Below the pieces are notes generated by a model. That model was not told the origin of the DNA. It saw only the letters and a list, made by a program, of their open reading frames with translations, and did not search any database. A stretch of 16,990 bases of DNA from Campylobacterales bacterium (GTDB taxonomy: Bacteria > Campylobacterota > Campylobacteria > Campylobacterales > QNZT01), in contig JALWKJ010000116.1 of NCBI GenBank assembly GCA_027081495.1, positions 1 to 16,990 on the forward strand. Direction: 5' to 3'. The translations under genes and the position numbers were made by a program. Shown one piece after another: positions 7,581 to 15,662 of this stretch. Positions within the stretch are counted from its first letter, which is position 1. Each line of letters opens with the position of its first letter.

Positions 7581-7606
7581 GATTTGAAAATTAAATATTC
7601 CAAATC
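7581..7606 (-). terminator. Weak hairpin after the hemJ unit
   Basis: In the minus-strand transcript GATTTGGAA (from 7606) pairs with TTTTCAAATC (to 7581) over about 9 positions with one G-U, around an AT-rich loop. It starts two bases after the stop of the 74-residue gene. The stem is poor in GC and only a short T-rich stretch follows, so it is a weak candidate. Confidence 0.35.
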
Positions 7607-7607
7607 C

Positions 7608-7832
7608 TTAGAGTTTAAATTCTTTTTCTATCTCTTTTGCTTTTTCTATTCCGCTTATTGTAAGTTTTGAGTCTTTTAAAAAACCCGACTCCCTTAAACT
7701 CTTTAGTGATTTTTTAGCCTCTTTGAGTGTAAACATACCCGTTCCTTCGAGTTTCAAAAGCACCTCTTTTATCGTTTCGTCCTCTTCTTTCGTATAGATA
7801 CCCAAAAGTAAGACTTTCTGCTCTATTGGCAA
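7608..7832 (-). CDS. Small conserved-looking protein, possibly winged-helix-like (74 aa)
   Basis: I do not recognise a named family. The protein is soluble, highly charged (K and E) and has no signal or membrane segment. FTLKEAKKSLKSLRESGFL followed by KLTISGIEKAKEIEKEF resembles the recognition helix and wing of short winged-helix proteins, in which a helix with ESGFL precedes a beta hairpin. A role in DNA or protein binding is only a possibility. The start codon is TTG at 7832 with GGGGAG eight bases before it; the only nearby ATG runs straight into a stop. It begins 24 bases after the hemJ stop, on the same strand, so it is probably co-transcribed with hemJ. A weak hairpin follows. Coding status is supported by the SD, operon position and sensible composition. 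Confidence 0.68.
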   Translation of the reverse strand: MPIEQKVLLLGIYTKEEDETIKEVLLKLEGTGMFTLKEAKKSLKSLRESGFLKDSKLTISGIEKAKEIEKEFKL

Positions 7833-7856
7833 TTTAAAATCTCCCCATTTATAAAA

Positions 7857-8297
7857 CTATACCGGTTTGATTACGACCATGATGACGATTATGATCATCA
7901 AAATAGTAGGCACTTCATTATAGGCTCTAAAAAATTTACCGCTTTTTATACAAACTCCATCTTTTAGTCTTTTTTTAAAATATCCAAGACTAAAATGATA
8001 AGCCGCCAACAAAACCACGGCAAAAAGCTTTATATATAGCCATACGCCGGATTCAAAAAGAGAAGGATTGAGATAAATCATCAAAAGACCGCTAAGAAGA
8101 GTCGCCCAAAATGCGGGCGTACCGATAATACGGTAAAGTTTATCCTCTTGGAGTTTAATAACATCGGTAAAAGAGTCGCCGTTTTGCTCATGCTCTCTAT
8201 GATAAACATAGAGTCTAGGTTGATAAAAAAGCATCGCCATCCATGATGTAAAACTCATCACATGAAACGCCAATATCCAGTTGTAATATTCCATCAT
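7857..8297 (-). CDS. hemJ: HemJ-type protoporphyrinogen IX oxidase (UPF0093)
   Basis: HemJ is an inner-membrane b-heme protein that oxidises protoporphyrinogen IX to protoporphyrin IX, the penultimate step of heme synthesis, in bacteria lacking HemG and HemY. Length (146) is typical. Four membrane segments can be seen near residues 7-25, 58-77, 86-106 and 128-146. The conserved H12 (AFHVMSFTSWMA), K90 and H101 (LLAAYHFSLG) are present, as is the closing RAYNEVPTILMIIIV helix. The E-x-KLYRIIGTPAFW stretch is also characteristic. Two in-frame ATGs lie at 8297 and 8294, with AGGA a few bases upstream. A TTTACA-16-TATCAT promoter candidate lies in the 154-base divergent gap with the next lipoprotein gene. 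A 74-residue gene follows. Confidence 0.92.
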   Translation of the reverse strand: MMEYYNWILAFHVMSFTSWMAMLFYQPRLYVYHREHEQNGDSFTDVIKLQEDKLYRIIGTPAFWATLLSGLLMIYLNPSLFESGVWLYIKLFAVVLLAAYHFSLGYFKKRLKDGVCIKSGKFFRAYNEVPTILMIIIVIMVVIKPV

Positions 8298-8324
8298 TCA
8301 TATCCTGTTCTTATGATCGGCGTT

Positions 8325-8352
8325 ATGATACTATATTTTTATGGAATGTAAA
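8325..8352 (-). promoter_or_regulatory. Candidate hemJ promoter
   Basis: On the minus strand, TTTACA (8352-8347), a 16-base spacer and TATCAT (8330-8325) sit 28 bases before the hemJ start. Each hexamer has one departure from consensus. An overlapping TATAGT is an alternative -10. Confidence 0.45.
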
Positions 8353-8451
8353 CTTTTGAAACAAAAAAGAGCTATGCGAAGTAACCGATTTTGCGCTTTT
8401 ATATATGTTTTTTTTACTTTTTATGATATTATATAAATAAAAGGATAACTT

Positions 8452-9123
8452 ATGAAGATTTTTAATACTATATTTTTTTTACTATTTTCACTTTTTTTCA
8501 TCGCCGGCTGCGGTTCAGGTTCGAGTAAAAACGATACCGCAAACAATAAAACGATCTATGAAGACGCGGAAAACGCGCTTGTAGATAAATGGCAGGTAAC
8601 ATTAGGTCCATATGAAGTTCTAAATATCGAAACGGGGGCGCGGGGAAGTAATCGGTCTATTTTTCTAAGACACGACTGGCATGAGCAAAACGGTCATATG
8701 GTCAGCGGCGTTTCATATAGATTGACAAACGAAGAGGGTACGGATTGGAACAATACGACGCAAAAAATTCTTCATCTAGATCATATGAAAAAAATCAGCA
8801 AAGATAATAAACTATACAGCTTTACTCTCAGCGTAGAAGTTCAAACGAAACTCGGAAAAAGAATGCTGTCGTTTAATACATACTACGACAAAATGAAGTT
8901 TGAACCCGATAGTCAAATTTATGACGATGTAGATTATATCGAGCTTGTATATCCTTTAGATATGAAATATGTAAGCCAATACGATAAATGGCAGCACATT
9001 CGTATAGACTTGCAAGAATATCTACACAAGCTGGAACCACAAAACGAAATACTCTCGGTCAACGCGTTTGTTTTCGAAGGGGGAGACGATTACTTGGATA
9101 ATATCTCTTTATCTTCGGATTGA
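8452..9123 (+). CDS. Lipoprotein with jelly-roll, carbohydrate-binding-like domain
   Basis: No enzyme motif is seen. The signal is MKIFNTIFFLLFSLFFIAGC with lipobox IAGC and lipidated C20, then a short G/S/N linker. The body starts YEDAENALVDKWQV and has GSNRSIFLRHDW, a run of strands including YSFTLSVEVQT and KRMLSFNTYY, then YDKWQHIRIDLQEYL, and closes with VNAFVFEGGDDYLDNISL. This order (glow/damage-like opening, ligand-side strands, closing D-x-I-x-L strand) is that of CBM-like beta-sandwich lipoproteins found near extracellular polysaccharide or adhesin genes in other proteobacteria. The closing strand resembles that of the module in the frameshifted gene at 4029-5024 (VWIDDLSM). ATG at 8452 follows AAAAGGATAACTT. 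TATGAT at 8422-8427 is a possible -10. Its last 34 bases overlap the convergent radical SAM gene. Binding of a polysaccharide is inference. Confidence 0.76.
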   Translation: MKIFNTIFFLLFSLFFIAGCGSGSSKNDTANNKTIYEDAENALVDKWQVTLGPYEVLNIETGARGSNRSIFLRHDWHEQNGHMVSGVSYRLTNEEGTDWNNTTQKILHLDHMKKISKDNKLYSFTLSVEVQTKLGKRMLSFNTYYDKMKFEPDSQIYDDVDYIELVYPLDMKYVSQYDKWQHIRIDLQEYLHKLEPQNEILSVNAFVFEGGDDYLDNISLSSD

Positions 9124-10028
9124 GTTAGCGTATAAAACAAAACGCCGGCTACATCTTTTTTGATAATCTTTTTTTCAAGAAGAAGTTCTTGGAGATTTTT
9201 TTTAGATTTATCCGAAAAGAGATATTCTATATCCATATTTGACTGGGGTCTTCTTCTTATGGTTGAGAGTATCTGGAGTTTTGAAAAATCAACCTTTTTT
9301 TCGGCTTCTTTTTTATAAACTATCGAGACATTGAAAGAGCCTAGATACTCTCTTAGCTCTTTTAGTTTTTGAAAACCGACGCCTTTGACATCAAAAGCCG
9401 GAGGTCTGTCGATAGTTCCTAGATCTATGCGATCTGGCTTTATATCGACAAGAGCTTTTTTAAGAGCGGTCATTTCACTTTTTGTATCGTTTATTCCTTT
9501 TACAATCAAAATCTCTATGACCAATTCATTTTTAAACACTTTTCGAAACTCTTTTAATCCGCCGATAATCTTCTTTATATCTATACCCTCAACTGGTCTA
9601 TCGATTTTTTTGAAACATTTTTGTGTCGCACAATCTAACGAAAGTTTGACAATATCCAATCTACTTAAGCTTTTTTGAACGCTTTTATCGTAAATATTCG
9701 AACTATTTGAGAGGATAAGAACTTTTTTTTGTTTTTTTACCTCTTCGAGTTTACAAATAAGCGAATTTAAATGAGGATAAAGAGTCGGCTCACCGTTTGA
9801 GGTAATAGTTATGACATCGATATCGGGATATTTTTTTAAAGCGATCTTTACCTCTTTTATTATCTCTTCGACCAAAGGAGGATTTTTTATCTTGGTCGTA
9901 ACGGTTGATGATTTTAATTCGCAATAAAGACAGTCAAAATTGCATGATTTGGTATCCGGACTTAGATCGATACCCAAAGATAAACCAAACCGCCTTGATT
10001 GTACGGGACCGAAAATATATTTAAACAT
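9090..10028 (-). CDS. Radical SAM protein, COG0731-like, with C-terminal winged-helix-like tail
   Basis: Predicted cytoplasmic radical SAM enzyme of unknown substrate. The opening FGPVQSRRFGLSLGIDLSP and cluster motif C29-x3-C33-x2-C36 (SCNFDCLYCE) are typical of the small radical SAM proteins grouped with the wyosine-synthase-like COG0731. The barrel continues with TITSNGEPTLYPH (SAM-binding GE motif), LILSNSS, VKLSLDC, a VEILIVKGIND strand and DLGTIDRPPAF. After about residue 243, SKLQILSTIRRRPQSNMDI to KKDVAGVLFYTL looks like a winged-helix unit. The family name implies tRNA modification, but bacterial members are largely uncharacterised, so I do not claim it. ATG at 10028 follows AAGGTGATCTT. 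It lies 65 bases after the exporter operon on the same strand with no hairpin between, so read-through is possible. It overlaps the convergent lipoprotein gene by 34 bases. Confidence 0.88.
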   Translation of the reverse strand: MFKYIFGPVQSRRFGLSLGIDLSPDTKSCNFDCLYCELKSSTVTTKIKNPPLVEEIIKEVKIALKKYPDIDVITITSNGEPTLYPHLNSLICKLEEVKKQKKVLILSNSSNIYDKSVQKSLSRLDIVKLSLDCATQKCFKKIDRPVEGIDIKKIIGGLKEFRKVFKNELVIEILIVKGINDTKSEMTALKKALVDIKPDRIDLGTIDRPPAFDVKGVGFQKLKELREYLGSFNVSIVYKKEAEKKVDFSKLQILSTIRRRPQSNMDIEYLFSDKSKKNLQELLLEKKIIKKDVAGVLFYTLTQSEDKEILSK

Positions 10029-10093
10029 AAGATCACCTTATTTATTGGACTTTTTATAGTTCTTAGAAAAAATATAGCATACTCAAAATAAAT

Positions 10094-11176
10094 TTAAAAG
10101 AGCTTTCCTATTTTTCTAAATCCATACCAATACAAAACGGTTCCCAAAACAAAAACTCCGCTAAAATAAGGCCACAAATCTACAAAATTCGTACCTCTAA
10201 AAAAGATACTCTCACAACCCTCGATATAGTAGCGAAGAGGAGATATCAGAGACAGCGTCTCCAAAACCGGATGCATCGCATAAACCGGAGTCCACGCGCC
10301 GCTTAGAAAAATAAGCGGCATCATTATGATCATAGAAAGCTGCGCGACTTGTAAAATACTCTTAGATACCGACGCTACAAAAAGACCTATGCCCGCGCTG
10401 GTAAAACAGTATAAAAGCGTAAGCAGAAAAAAAGCCCAAAAAGAACCGTTTAAGGGCATATCAAACGCGCCAAGAAGTACAAATCCTACGCAAATAACCA
10501 CGCCTAGCACGATGATAAGTACCTGCGAAAAACTTTTTGCCAAAATCGTTATCCTTGCATCGATGGGCATCAAAAGCATGATATCCCATGTTCCCTCCTC
10601 TTTCTCCTTGACAAAAACCATTGCGGGAAGCAAAATCGACAACATAGTTATGATCGAGAGCATTTCGCTAAGAGCCATAAATGTATGGTTATTTGCGTTT
10701 TCGTTAAAAAGTTTATGCGTTTTAAGCTCTATAGGAAAATTTATCCCGCTAAAAGAGAGAATGATGTTTTGAAGATATCCAAGCGTCGTAAAACTCTCCG
10801 CCGCGGCGGTGGAATCCAATAAAACATTCAACTGTACATTTTCACCCTTTCGATATGCTTTTTCAAAGCCGCTATCAAAAATTATGCCTACGAGAATTTT
10901 TTTATTAAAAATCGCTTCACTTAGCTCTTTTTGAGAATTAAATCGTTTTGGAGGAAGAAATTCCGGCAAATGAAGATGCGATAAAATTTTCAAGCTTATC
11001 CCTCCGGAAGTATAATCGACATATCCTACGCTAACATTTTTCGGTTTTATCTGCATCCCCTCGCCCGCGACATAAACATCTAGGGTAAAAGAGTAAAGCA
11101 CTACGGCAAGAAGCCCCCATGATCTTAGAAAAACTATAAGCTCTTTTGCCACGATACTCCAAAATACCCGCATCAT
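10094..11176 (-). CDS. ybhR: ABC-2 type exporter permease (YbhR-like)
   Basis: Inner-membrane half of the ABC-2 exporter, last gene of the operon. It has the usual topology: one membrane helix near residues 15-35, a large periplasmic domain to about 165, then five helices beginning SEMLSIITMLSILLPAMVFV. The cytoplasmic coupling motif KEKEEGTWDIMLLMPI follows the second helix, as in ABC2_membrane_3 proteins. LSLISPLRYYIEG near the C-terminus is also a family signature. Length (360) matches YbhR-type subunits (about 370). Two ATGs stand together at 11176 and 11173. The first overlaps the stop of the upstream permease, so translation is coupled. It should pair with that permease and with the double ATPase. 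The transported compound is not known; E. coli YbhFSR has been linked to drug and cation export. Confidence 0.93.
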   Translation of the reverse strand: MMRVFWSIVAKELIVFLRSWGLLAVVLYSFTLDVYVAGEGMQIKPKNVSVGYVDYTSGGISLKILSHLHLPEFLPPKRFNSQKELSEAIFNKKILVGIIFDSGFEKAYRKGENVQLNVLLDSTAAAESFTTLGYLQNIILSFSGINFPIELKTHKLFNENANNHTFMALSEMLSIITMLSILLPAMVFVKEKEEGTWDIMLLMPIDARITILAKSFSQVLIIVLGVVICVGFVLLGAFDMPLNGSFWAFFLLTLLYCFTSAGIGLFVASVSKSILQVAQLSMIIMMPLIFLSGAWTPVYAMHPVLETLSLISPLRYYIEGCESIFFRGTNFVDLWPYFSGVFVLGTVLYWYGFRKIGKLF

Positions 11177-12288
11177 CCAAGCTCCTTTTTTAAAAATACT
11201 CTTCCAAGTCCAAGCAAAGCTACCGCATAAAAAATCAAAATTCCGATATAGAGCAAAATCGTCTCGGATTTCAACCCCTCGCCTATAAGAAAACAGTCAT
11301 AAAGTATATGGTTGTAATACATTACCGGGAAAAGATGAGCCTCGATATATGAAGCTTTATCCATCGCCGAAATCGGGAGAATAATTCCGGAATATAAAAA
11401 TCCCGGCAAAAGCGTAACTATGACGGTAAGCACTACCGCGGCTATTTGAGAACGGGTAATGATAGAAATAAGCATACCGATTCCAAGACTTATCAATATA
11501 TACAACTCGCTTACCGCCCAGTAAAGAAGAAAGCTTCCTCTAAACTCCACCTTAAAAAGATATGTCGCCCATAGAAAAAGAATAAATATATTTACGGAGT
11601 GAAGCATAAAAACGGGAGTCAATTTAGCGACAATAAACTCCGTTTTACTCACGGCCGATGCATAAAAGTTAAAAATCGTACCTTTTTCTTTCTCTTTAAC
11701 AATCAACAAAGCGGAAAGAATCGCCGGAGCGACAAGTAAAACCAAGCCTATAAGTCCTGGTACCATCGCATCTTCGTCTCTCATCGCCTGATTGAAAAGA
11801 TTTCTGCTGTTGATTGTTATAATCCCTTTTTTAAAAGCCAGATCTCCGCTTTGTCGGGCAGCATTGAGCACCACGCCTCTTACATAATTTTCCATCGTTA
11901 CGGCACGCGATGGAAAAGCGCCATCGACAAATAATCCAAGTTCGCTTTTTTGAGCATGCAAAAGGCGCTTTTGAAATGAGGAAGGAATAATCAAAACCAT
12001 ATCGGCTTTCGCTTTTTTGATAAGATGAAGAGCCTCTTGTTCACTCATGTTCGAGATCGTCGGTTTAAAATATTTAGAGTGTTCAAACTTTGAGATCAGT
12101 GTTCTAGAGTAAAAGCTATTATCATGATCTAAAATGATGATTCTCGCATTTGTCACTTCCATTCGTATTCCGTACCCAAACAGCAGTAAAATCATCGTCG
12201 GCATGAGATAAACCATGATTATAAGACGGGTTCTAAAAAGTTCGGTCAACTCTTTGAGAATATACGCTTTTATAATACCGTATTTCAT
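11173..12288 (-). CDS. ybhS: ABC-2 type exporter permease (YbhS-like)
   Basis: Partner permease of the downstream ABC-2 subunit. It opens with a cytoplasmic KELTELFRTRLIIMVYLMPTMILLLFGYGI helix region, then a periplasmic domain (residues about 40-170) containing IILDHDNSFYSRTLISKF and an AVTMENYVRGVV helix. Five C-terminal helices follow, starting GLIGLVLLVAPAILSALLIV. The coupling motif is VKEKEKGTIFNFYASAVSKTEF. A late LLPGFLYSGIILPISAM loop and a LFPVMYYNHI motif are typical. Length (371) is normal. ATG at 12288 overlaps the ATPase stop (ATGA), and the 3' end overlaps the next permease by 4 bases. The gene order ATPase-YbhS-YbhR is that of E. coli ybhFSR. Confidence 0.93.
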   Translation of the reverse strand: MKYGIIKAYILKELTELFRTRLIIMVYLMPTMILLLFGYGIRMEVTNARIIILDHDNSFYSRTLISKFEHSKYFKPTISNMSEQEALHLIKKAKADMVLIIPSSFQKRLLHAQKSELGLFVDGAFPSRAVTMENYVRGVVLNAARQSGDLAFKKGIITINSRNLFNQAMRDEDAMVPGLIGLVLLVAPAILSALLIVKEKEKGTIFNFYASAVSKTEFIVAKLTPVFMLHSVNIFILFLWATYLFKVEFRGSFLLYWAVSELYILISLGIGMLISIITRSQIAAVVLTVIVTLLPGFLYSGIILPISAMDKASYIEAHLFPVMYYNHILYDCFLIGEGLKSETILLYIGILIFYAVALLGLGRVFLKKELG

Positions 12289-13901
12289 CGATAATACTCC
12301 AAGAATATCTCCTCAAAGTTTTTTGCCCTCGGATGAAGCTTATGTAAAACTTCAACCTTTTCGTCCGCCACTTTTTTTCCCTCTTTTAAAAGCACGACCC
12401 TATCACAATACTCGGCTTCGCTCATATAGTGCGTCGTAATCAAAATCGAAATTCCCCACTCTTTTACAAGTTGGCGGAGTATCTGCCAAAATTGAGATCT
12501 CGCTATCGTATCCACGCCTGAAGTGGGTTCGTCCAAAAAGAGCACGAAAGGCTGATGCAAGAGCGCTGCCGTGATGGAAAAACGCTGGTTTATCCCAAGA
12601 GGAAGATCATTTGGCATCGAGTCTAAATACTCTACAAAACCTAAAGATTTCGCATAATCGTAGATTCTTTTTTGAGCCGTAGAAGACGGGATTTTGTGCA
12701 TATTCGCGAAATAAAGAAGATTTTCGCGTACCGTCAGATCTTTATAAAGAGCGAAATGTTGACTTACATATCCTATTTTTCCCTTTAAATCCCTTCTATC
12801 CCTCCCGTTTAGAATCGATTTTCCTAGAAGATAAAGTTCGCCTTCATCCATCGCGTATAAACCTAAAAGCATTTTTATGAAAGTCGTCTTACCCGCTCCG
12901 TTCGCACCCAAAAGCCCGACTATTTCGGCGCTTTTCAATTTTAAATCGATCCGATCGTTTGCGATAAAATCTCCAAATTTTTTACTCAAACCTTTAGCTT
13001 GCATTACGATTTGCGGTATTTTTGCATGATTTTGCCGTTTTTGTATCTTTATACGCGGTAGTATCCGGTTTTTTTTCAAAGCGTTGACAAAAAAGAGAGC
13101 TTCAAGAGTCGGTCTTTTATGTTTCGTATTCAGGGGTTTTAAAGAATAACTACTATCTCCGAATGTTATACAAGACTCTTTACAGACGACTTTTTGATAT
13201 GTAAACTCTTTGACTGAGTCCAAAAGCTCCGATACGCTTCCCGACGCTATAATCCGCGATTCATCAAAAAGAAGTATTTTGTCCATTTTTGCCGCTTCTT
13301 GTATATATGCGGTGCTGATGACTATAATAGATCCTTCGCTTTTTGAAATTTCTTTCAATATATCCCACAACTCCATACGACTTAGAGGATCTACTCCGGT
13401 TGTCGGCTCATCCAAAAGTAGAAGTTTCGGTTTATGAAGCAGCGTACAGATAAGAGCGAGCTTTTGCATCATGCCCCCGCTTAATTTTCTAGCTTCTCTT
13501 TTTCTAAAATCAACGAGTCCCGCCATATGAAGCAATTTTTCCTTATACTCGTTAAAAGCTTTATCTTGTTTTATATTTCTAATATTTGCGAAAAATCGCA
13601 AATGTTCCTCAACCGTAAGCGTCTCGTAAAGCACCAAACCGATACCTTGAGGCATAAGACCTATTTGGGATTTTAGAGATTGAGCTTCTTTGATACGGCG
13701 GTATGTTATATCTTTATATTTTATCTCGCCCTCAAAACCCTTAAGCGCCGAAATCGCGTGTATCAGTGAACTTTTACCGGCGCCGTCGGCTCCGATAAAT
13801 CCGACAATCTCCCCCTCTTTTGCGCTAAACGAAGCGTTTTTTATTCCGATTTGGTTTTTATAGTAAACGGTTACGCTTTTTACCTCGAGAGAATTTTTCA
13901 T
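12285..13901 (-). CDS. ybhF: Double ABC ATPase of the exporter (YbhF-like)
   Basis: A single chain with two nucleotide-binding domains that powers the two permeases. Domain 1: Walker A GADGAGKS (37-44), signature LSGGM (140-144), Walker B LLLLDE (160-165), but the H-loop histidine is replaced by A198 (STAY). Domain 2: Walker A GANGAGKT (332-339), Q381, degenerate signature PLGIN (434-438) in place of LSGGQ, Walker B FLDE (455-458) and an intact H491 (TTHYMSEAEYCD). Domain 1's intact signature should face domain 2's complete site, giving one active and one degenerate site. The linker (about 230-300) includes KRPTLEALFF. Length is 538 against 578 for E. coli YbhF. The ATG at 13901 is 8 bases after the membrane fusion gene; its ribosome binding site is weak, so it may depend on coupling. 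Confidence 0.95.
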   Translation of the reverse strand: MKNSLEVKSVTVYYKNQIGIKNASFSAKEGEIVGFIGADGAGKSSLIHAISALKGFEGEIKYKDITYRRIKEAQSLKSQIGLMPQGIGLVLYETLTVEEHLRFFANIRNIKQDKAFNEYKEKLLHMAGLVDFRKREARKLSGGMMQKLALICTLLHKPKLLLLDEPTTGVDPLSRMELWDILKEISKSEGSIIVISTAYIQEAAKMDKILLFDESRIIASGSVSELLDSVKEFTYQKVVCKESCITFGDSSYSLKPLNTKHKRPTLEALFFVNALKKNRILPRIKIQKRQNHAKIPQIVMQAKGLSKKFGDFIANDRIDLKLKSAEIVGLLGANGAGKTTFIKMLLGLYAMDEGELYLLGKSILNGRDRRDLKGKIGYVSQHFALYKDLTVRENLLYFANMHKIPSSTAQKRIYDYAKSLGFVEYLDSMPNDLPLGINQRFSITAALLHQPFVLFLDEPTSGVDTIARSQFWQILRQLVKEWGISILITTHYMSEAEYCDRVVLLKEGKKVADEKVEVLHKLHPRAKNFEEIFLEYYR

Positions 13902-13909
13902 AGCATCGG

Positions 13910-15067
13910 CTAAAGCGAAGGCAGTTGTTTTAGAGATTTAGGCAAACCTTTGGAATCGATAGAGATGACTCCGACGGCATCGATTCCCGGTTTCAACAAA
14001 GCGTTCGGTTTATCCGGTCTGATATGCACCTCAAAAACTCGTTGAATACGATCATTTGCCACACTCACCTCTTTTGGCGTAAACTCCGCCTTTTGCGCAA
14101 TATAGACTACGCGAGATCGTATAGGTTTATTCGGGTATGCGTCCAAAAAAATGACCGCTTTATCATTTATCTTTATTTTACCGTTTTGTATCGTATCTAT
14201 AAAAAGTTTTAGATACATCGTTTTTGGATCGGTAAGTATCAAAACAGGCATTCCAGCGGCCGTTACTTCACCTTCGTTGGCTATCTTTTGAACCACATAA
14301 CCGTTTACGGGCGAATATAGTTTTAGATCATCCAAAACGGCTTCTACCTGGGCTTTTGAAGATATAAGCGCTTTTATATTTTCATCCATAGCTTCAACGG
14401 CGTCTTTTAAAATATCCGTTTTTTCCTGCATTGCCAAAGCCTCTTTTTTTGAAGCTCTTGCGACATTTAACGCTTGAATTAAGCGCTCTTTTTCAAATAA
14501 AAGAGCTTTTAATTTATCGCTATCGCTTTTATATTTTAATTTTGCAAGCTCTACGCTATGTTTTTGTATCAGTTTTTGAGCATAAATCTTTTGTAATCGT
14601 CCTAAATCTTTTTTATCCTGTAAAATCAAATTCTTTAAAGAATCTATATCTTTTTCAAGCGCTTTTTTCTGTGCGACTACGCTTTTGAAATTTGCGTCGG
14701 CTTTTAAGAGTAAAAGAGGAGTGGTTTTTAAAGATATGGACAACTCTCTCTTTTTTGATGACAGCTCTCTTTTTGCGGCTTCGATTTTTGAACTTATAAC
14801 ATCTTTTTTCGCTCTAAACTCTTTACCGCCGATAATAGCCAAAAGGGTTCCTTTTGAAACTCTATCTCCCTCTTTGACAAACAGTTTTTCTATTCGTCCA
14901 GGATATTTGCCGCTTATATTTATAAGATCACCGTCAACTCGACCGCTTCCGGCAATCAAATTTTTAGGTAATTTTCTCTCATGAAGCCTATTATAAATCA
15001 ATACCGCCGAGACGATCACGATAAAACCGAGAACTACGCCTACCCAATACTTTTTTAACCATTTCAC
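13910..15067 (-). CDS. HlyD-family periplasmic membrane fusion protein of the exporter
   Basis: Inner-membrane anchored adaptor that extends the exporter toward the outer membrane. A single membrane helix lies at about residues 8-25 (YWVGVVLGFIVIVSAVLIY). Residues 40-82 form the first half of the lipoyl-like domain (ISGKYPGRIEKLFVKEGDRV, then KGTLLAII). A long charged coiled-coil hairpin spans about 85-245. The second lipoyl half follows (LKLYSPVNGYVVQKI, NEGEVTAAGMPVLIL), then a beta-barrel to the end with FLDAYPNKPIRSRVVYI and LLKPGIDAVGVI. It corresponds to YbhG of E. coli but is longer (385 against about 332), mainly in the hairpin. The start is GTG at 15067, overlapping the TetR stop as GTGA, so repressor and adaptor are translationally coupled. 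No outer-membrane channel gene is present in the window, so a TolC-like partner must be encoded elsewhere. Confidence 0.93.
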   Translation of the reverse strand: MKWLKKYWVGVVLGFIVIVSAVLIYNRLHERKLPKNLIAGSGRVDGDLINISGKYPGRIEKLFVKEGDRVSKGTLLAIIGGKEFRAKKDVISSKIEAAKRELSSKKRELSISLKTTPLLLLKADANFKSVVAQKKALEKDIDSLKNLILQDKKDLGRLQKIYAQKLIQKHSVELAKLKYKSDSDKLKALLFEKERLIQALNVARASKKEALAMQEKTDILKDAVEAMDENIKALISSKAQVEAVLDDLKLYSPVNGYVVQKIANEGEVTAAGMPVLILTDPKTMYLKLFIDTIQNGKIKINDKAVIFLDAYPNKPIRSRVVYIAQKAEFTPKEVSVANDRIQRVFEVHIRPDKPNALLKPGIDAVGVISIDSKGLPKSLKQLPSL

Positions 15068-15660
15068 TCTCTCTCCTCTACACCTTCTAAAAAGGTTTGC
15101 AAAACGGCTTTACTTTGCCGTTTTAAATCTCCGCCCAGATGGAGCCAATGCTCTATATATCCCAATAAAAAGTTATGAAACAGATATGAAAGCAGCGTCG
15201 AGTCGTTGATTTTTAAATTTTTCTCTTTTTTCAAATCTTCAAAAACAAGCGTCGTATAATCATAAATAATTTTTGCCGGATTTTTTTCACCGAGACTCAA
15301 TTTGGTAAAAAAAAGAGGATCTCCGGCGATCGGATCAAAAATGAGTTTTGATTTTGAACAAAAAAGCTCAAACTTCAGCGCCGCTATAATCTCAAGTCTT
15401 TTTTTAGGATCTTTTGTCTCTTTACAACGATCTATTATATCTTTATATAAAAGGTCTATTTCATGCTCTATATATGCGTAAAAAAGAGCGTCTTTTGATT
15501 CGAAAAGTTTATAAAGCGCACCGACCGAAATCCCGCATTTTTTTGCCAAAGCCGCCATCGTAACGGCTTCGAAGCCGACACTTTCAAAATAATCCGCCGC
15601 TTCGCTTAGTACCAACGAGCGTTTTAACTCTTTTACTTTTTTTTGCATGATCTTTTTCAT
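15064..15660 (-). CDS. TetR/AcrR-family repressor of the exporter operon
   Basis: First gene of the exporter operon and probably its repressor. The N-terminal DNA-binding domain (about residues 15-62) reads AADYFESVGFEAVTMAALAKKCGISVGALYKLFESKDALFYAYI in short pieces, with the turn and recognition helix at CGISVGALYKLF. The remaining about 135 residues are the helical ligand-binding and dimerisation domain, which varies within the family and gives no ligand. Position and gene order match E. coli cecR (ybiH) ahead of ybhGFSR. ATG at 15660 has AGGATT immediately upstream (short spacing); an in-frame ATG at residue 5 is an alternative. A near-perfect inverted repeat lies 5-18 bases before the start, consistent with autoregulation. 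The stop overlaps the GTG of the next gene. Confidence 0.93.
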   Translation of the reverse strand: MKKIMQKKVKELKRSLVLSEAADYFESVGFEAVTMAALAKKCGISVGALYKLFESKDALFYAYIEHEIDLLYKDIIDRCKETKDPKKRLEIIAALKFELFCSKSKLIFDPIAGDPLFFTKLSLGEKNPAKIIYDYTTLVFEDLKKEKNLKINDSTLLSYLFHNFLLGYIEHWLHLGGDLKRQSKAVLQTFLEGVEERE

Positions 15661-15662
15661 AA

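Noticed and set aside
10326..10772. Open frame of 148 codons on the plus strand inside the YbhR-like permease
   Set aside because: It is antisense to a clear family member, has no ribosome binding site, and its composition is that of a reversed membrane protein. It is a shadow frame.
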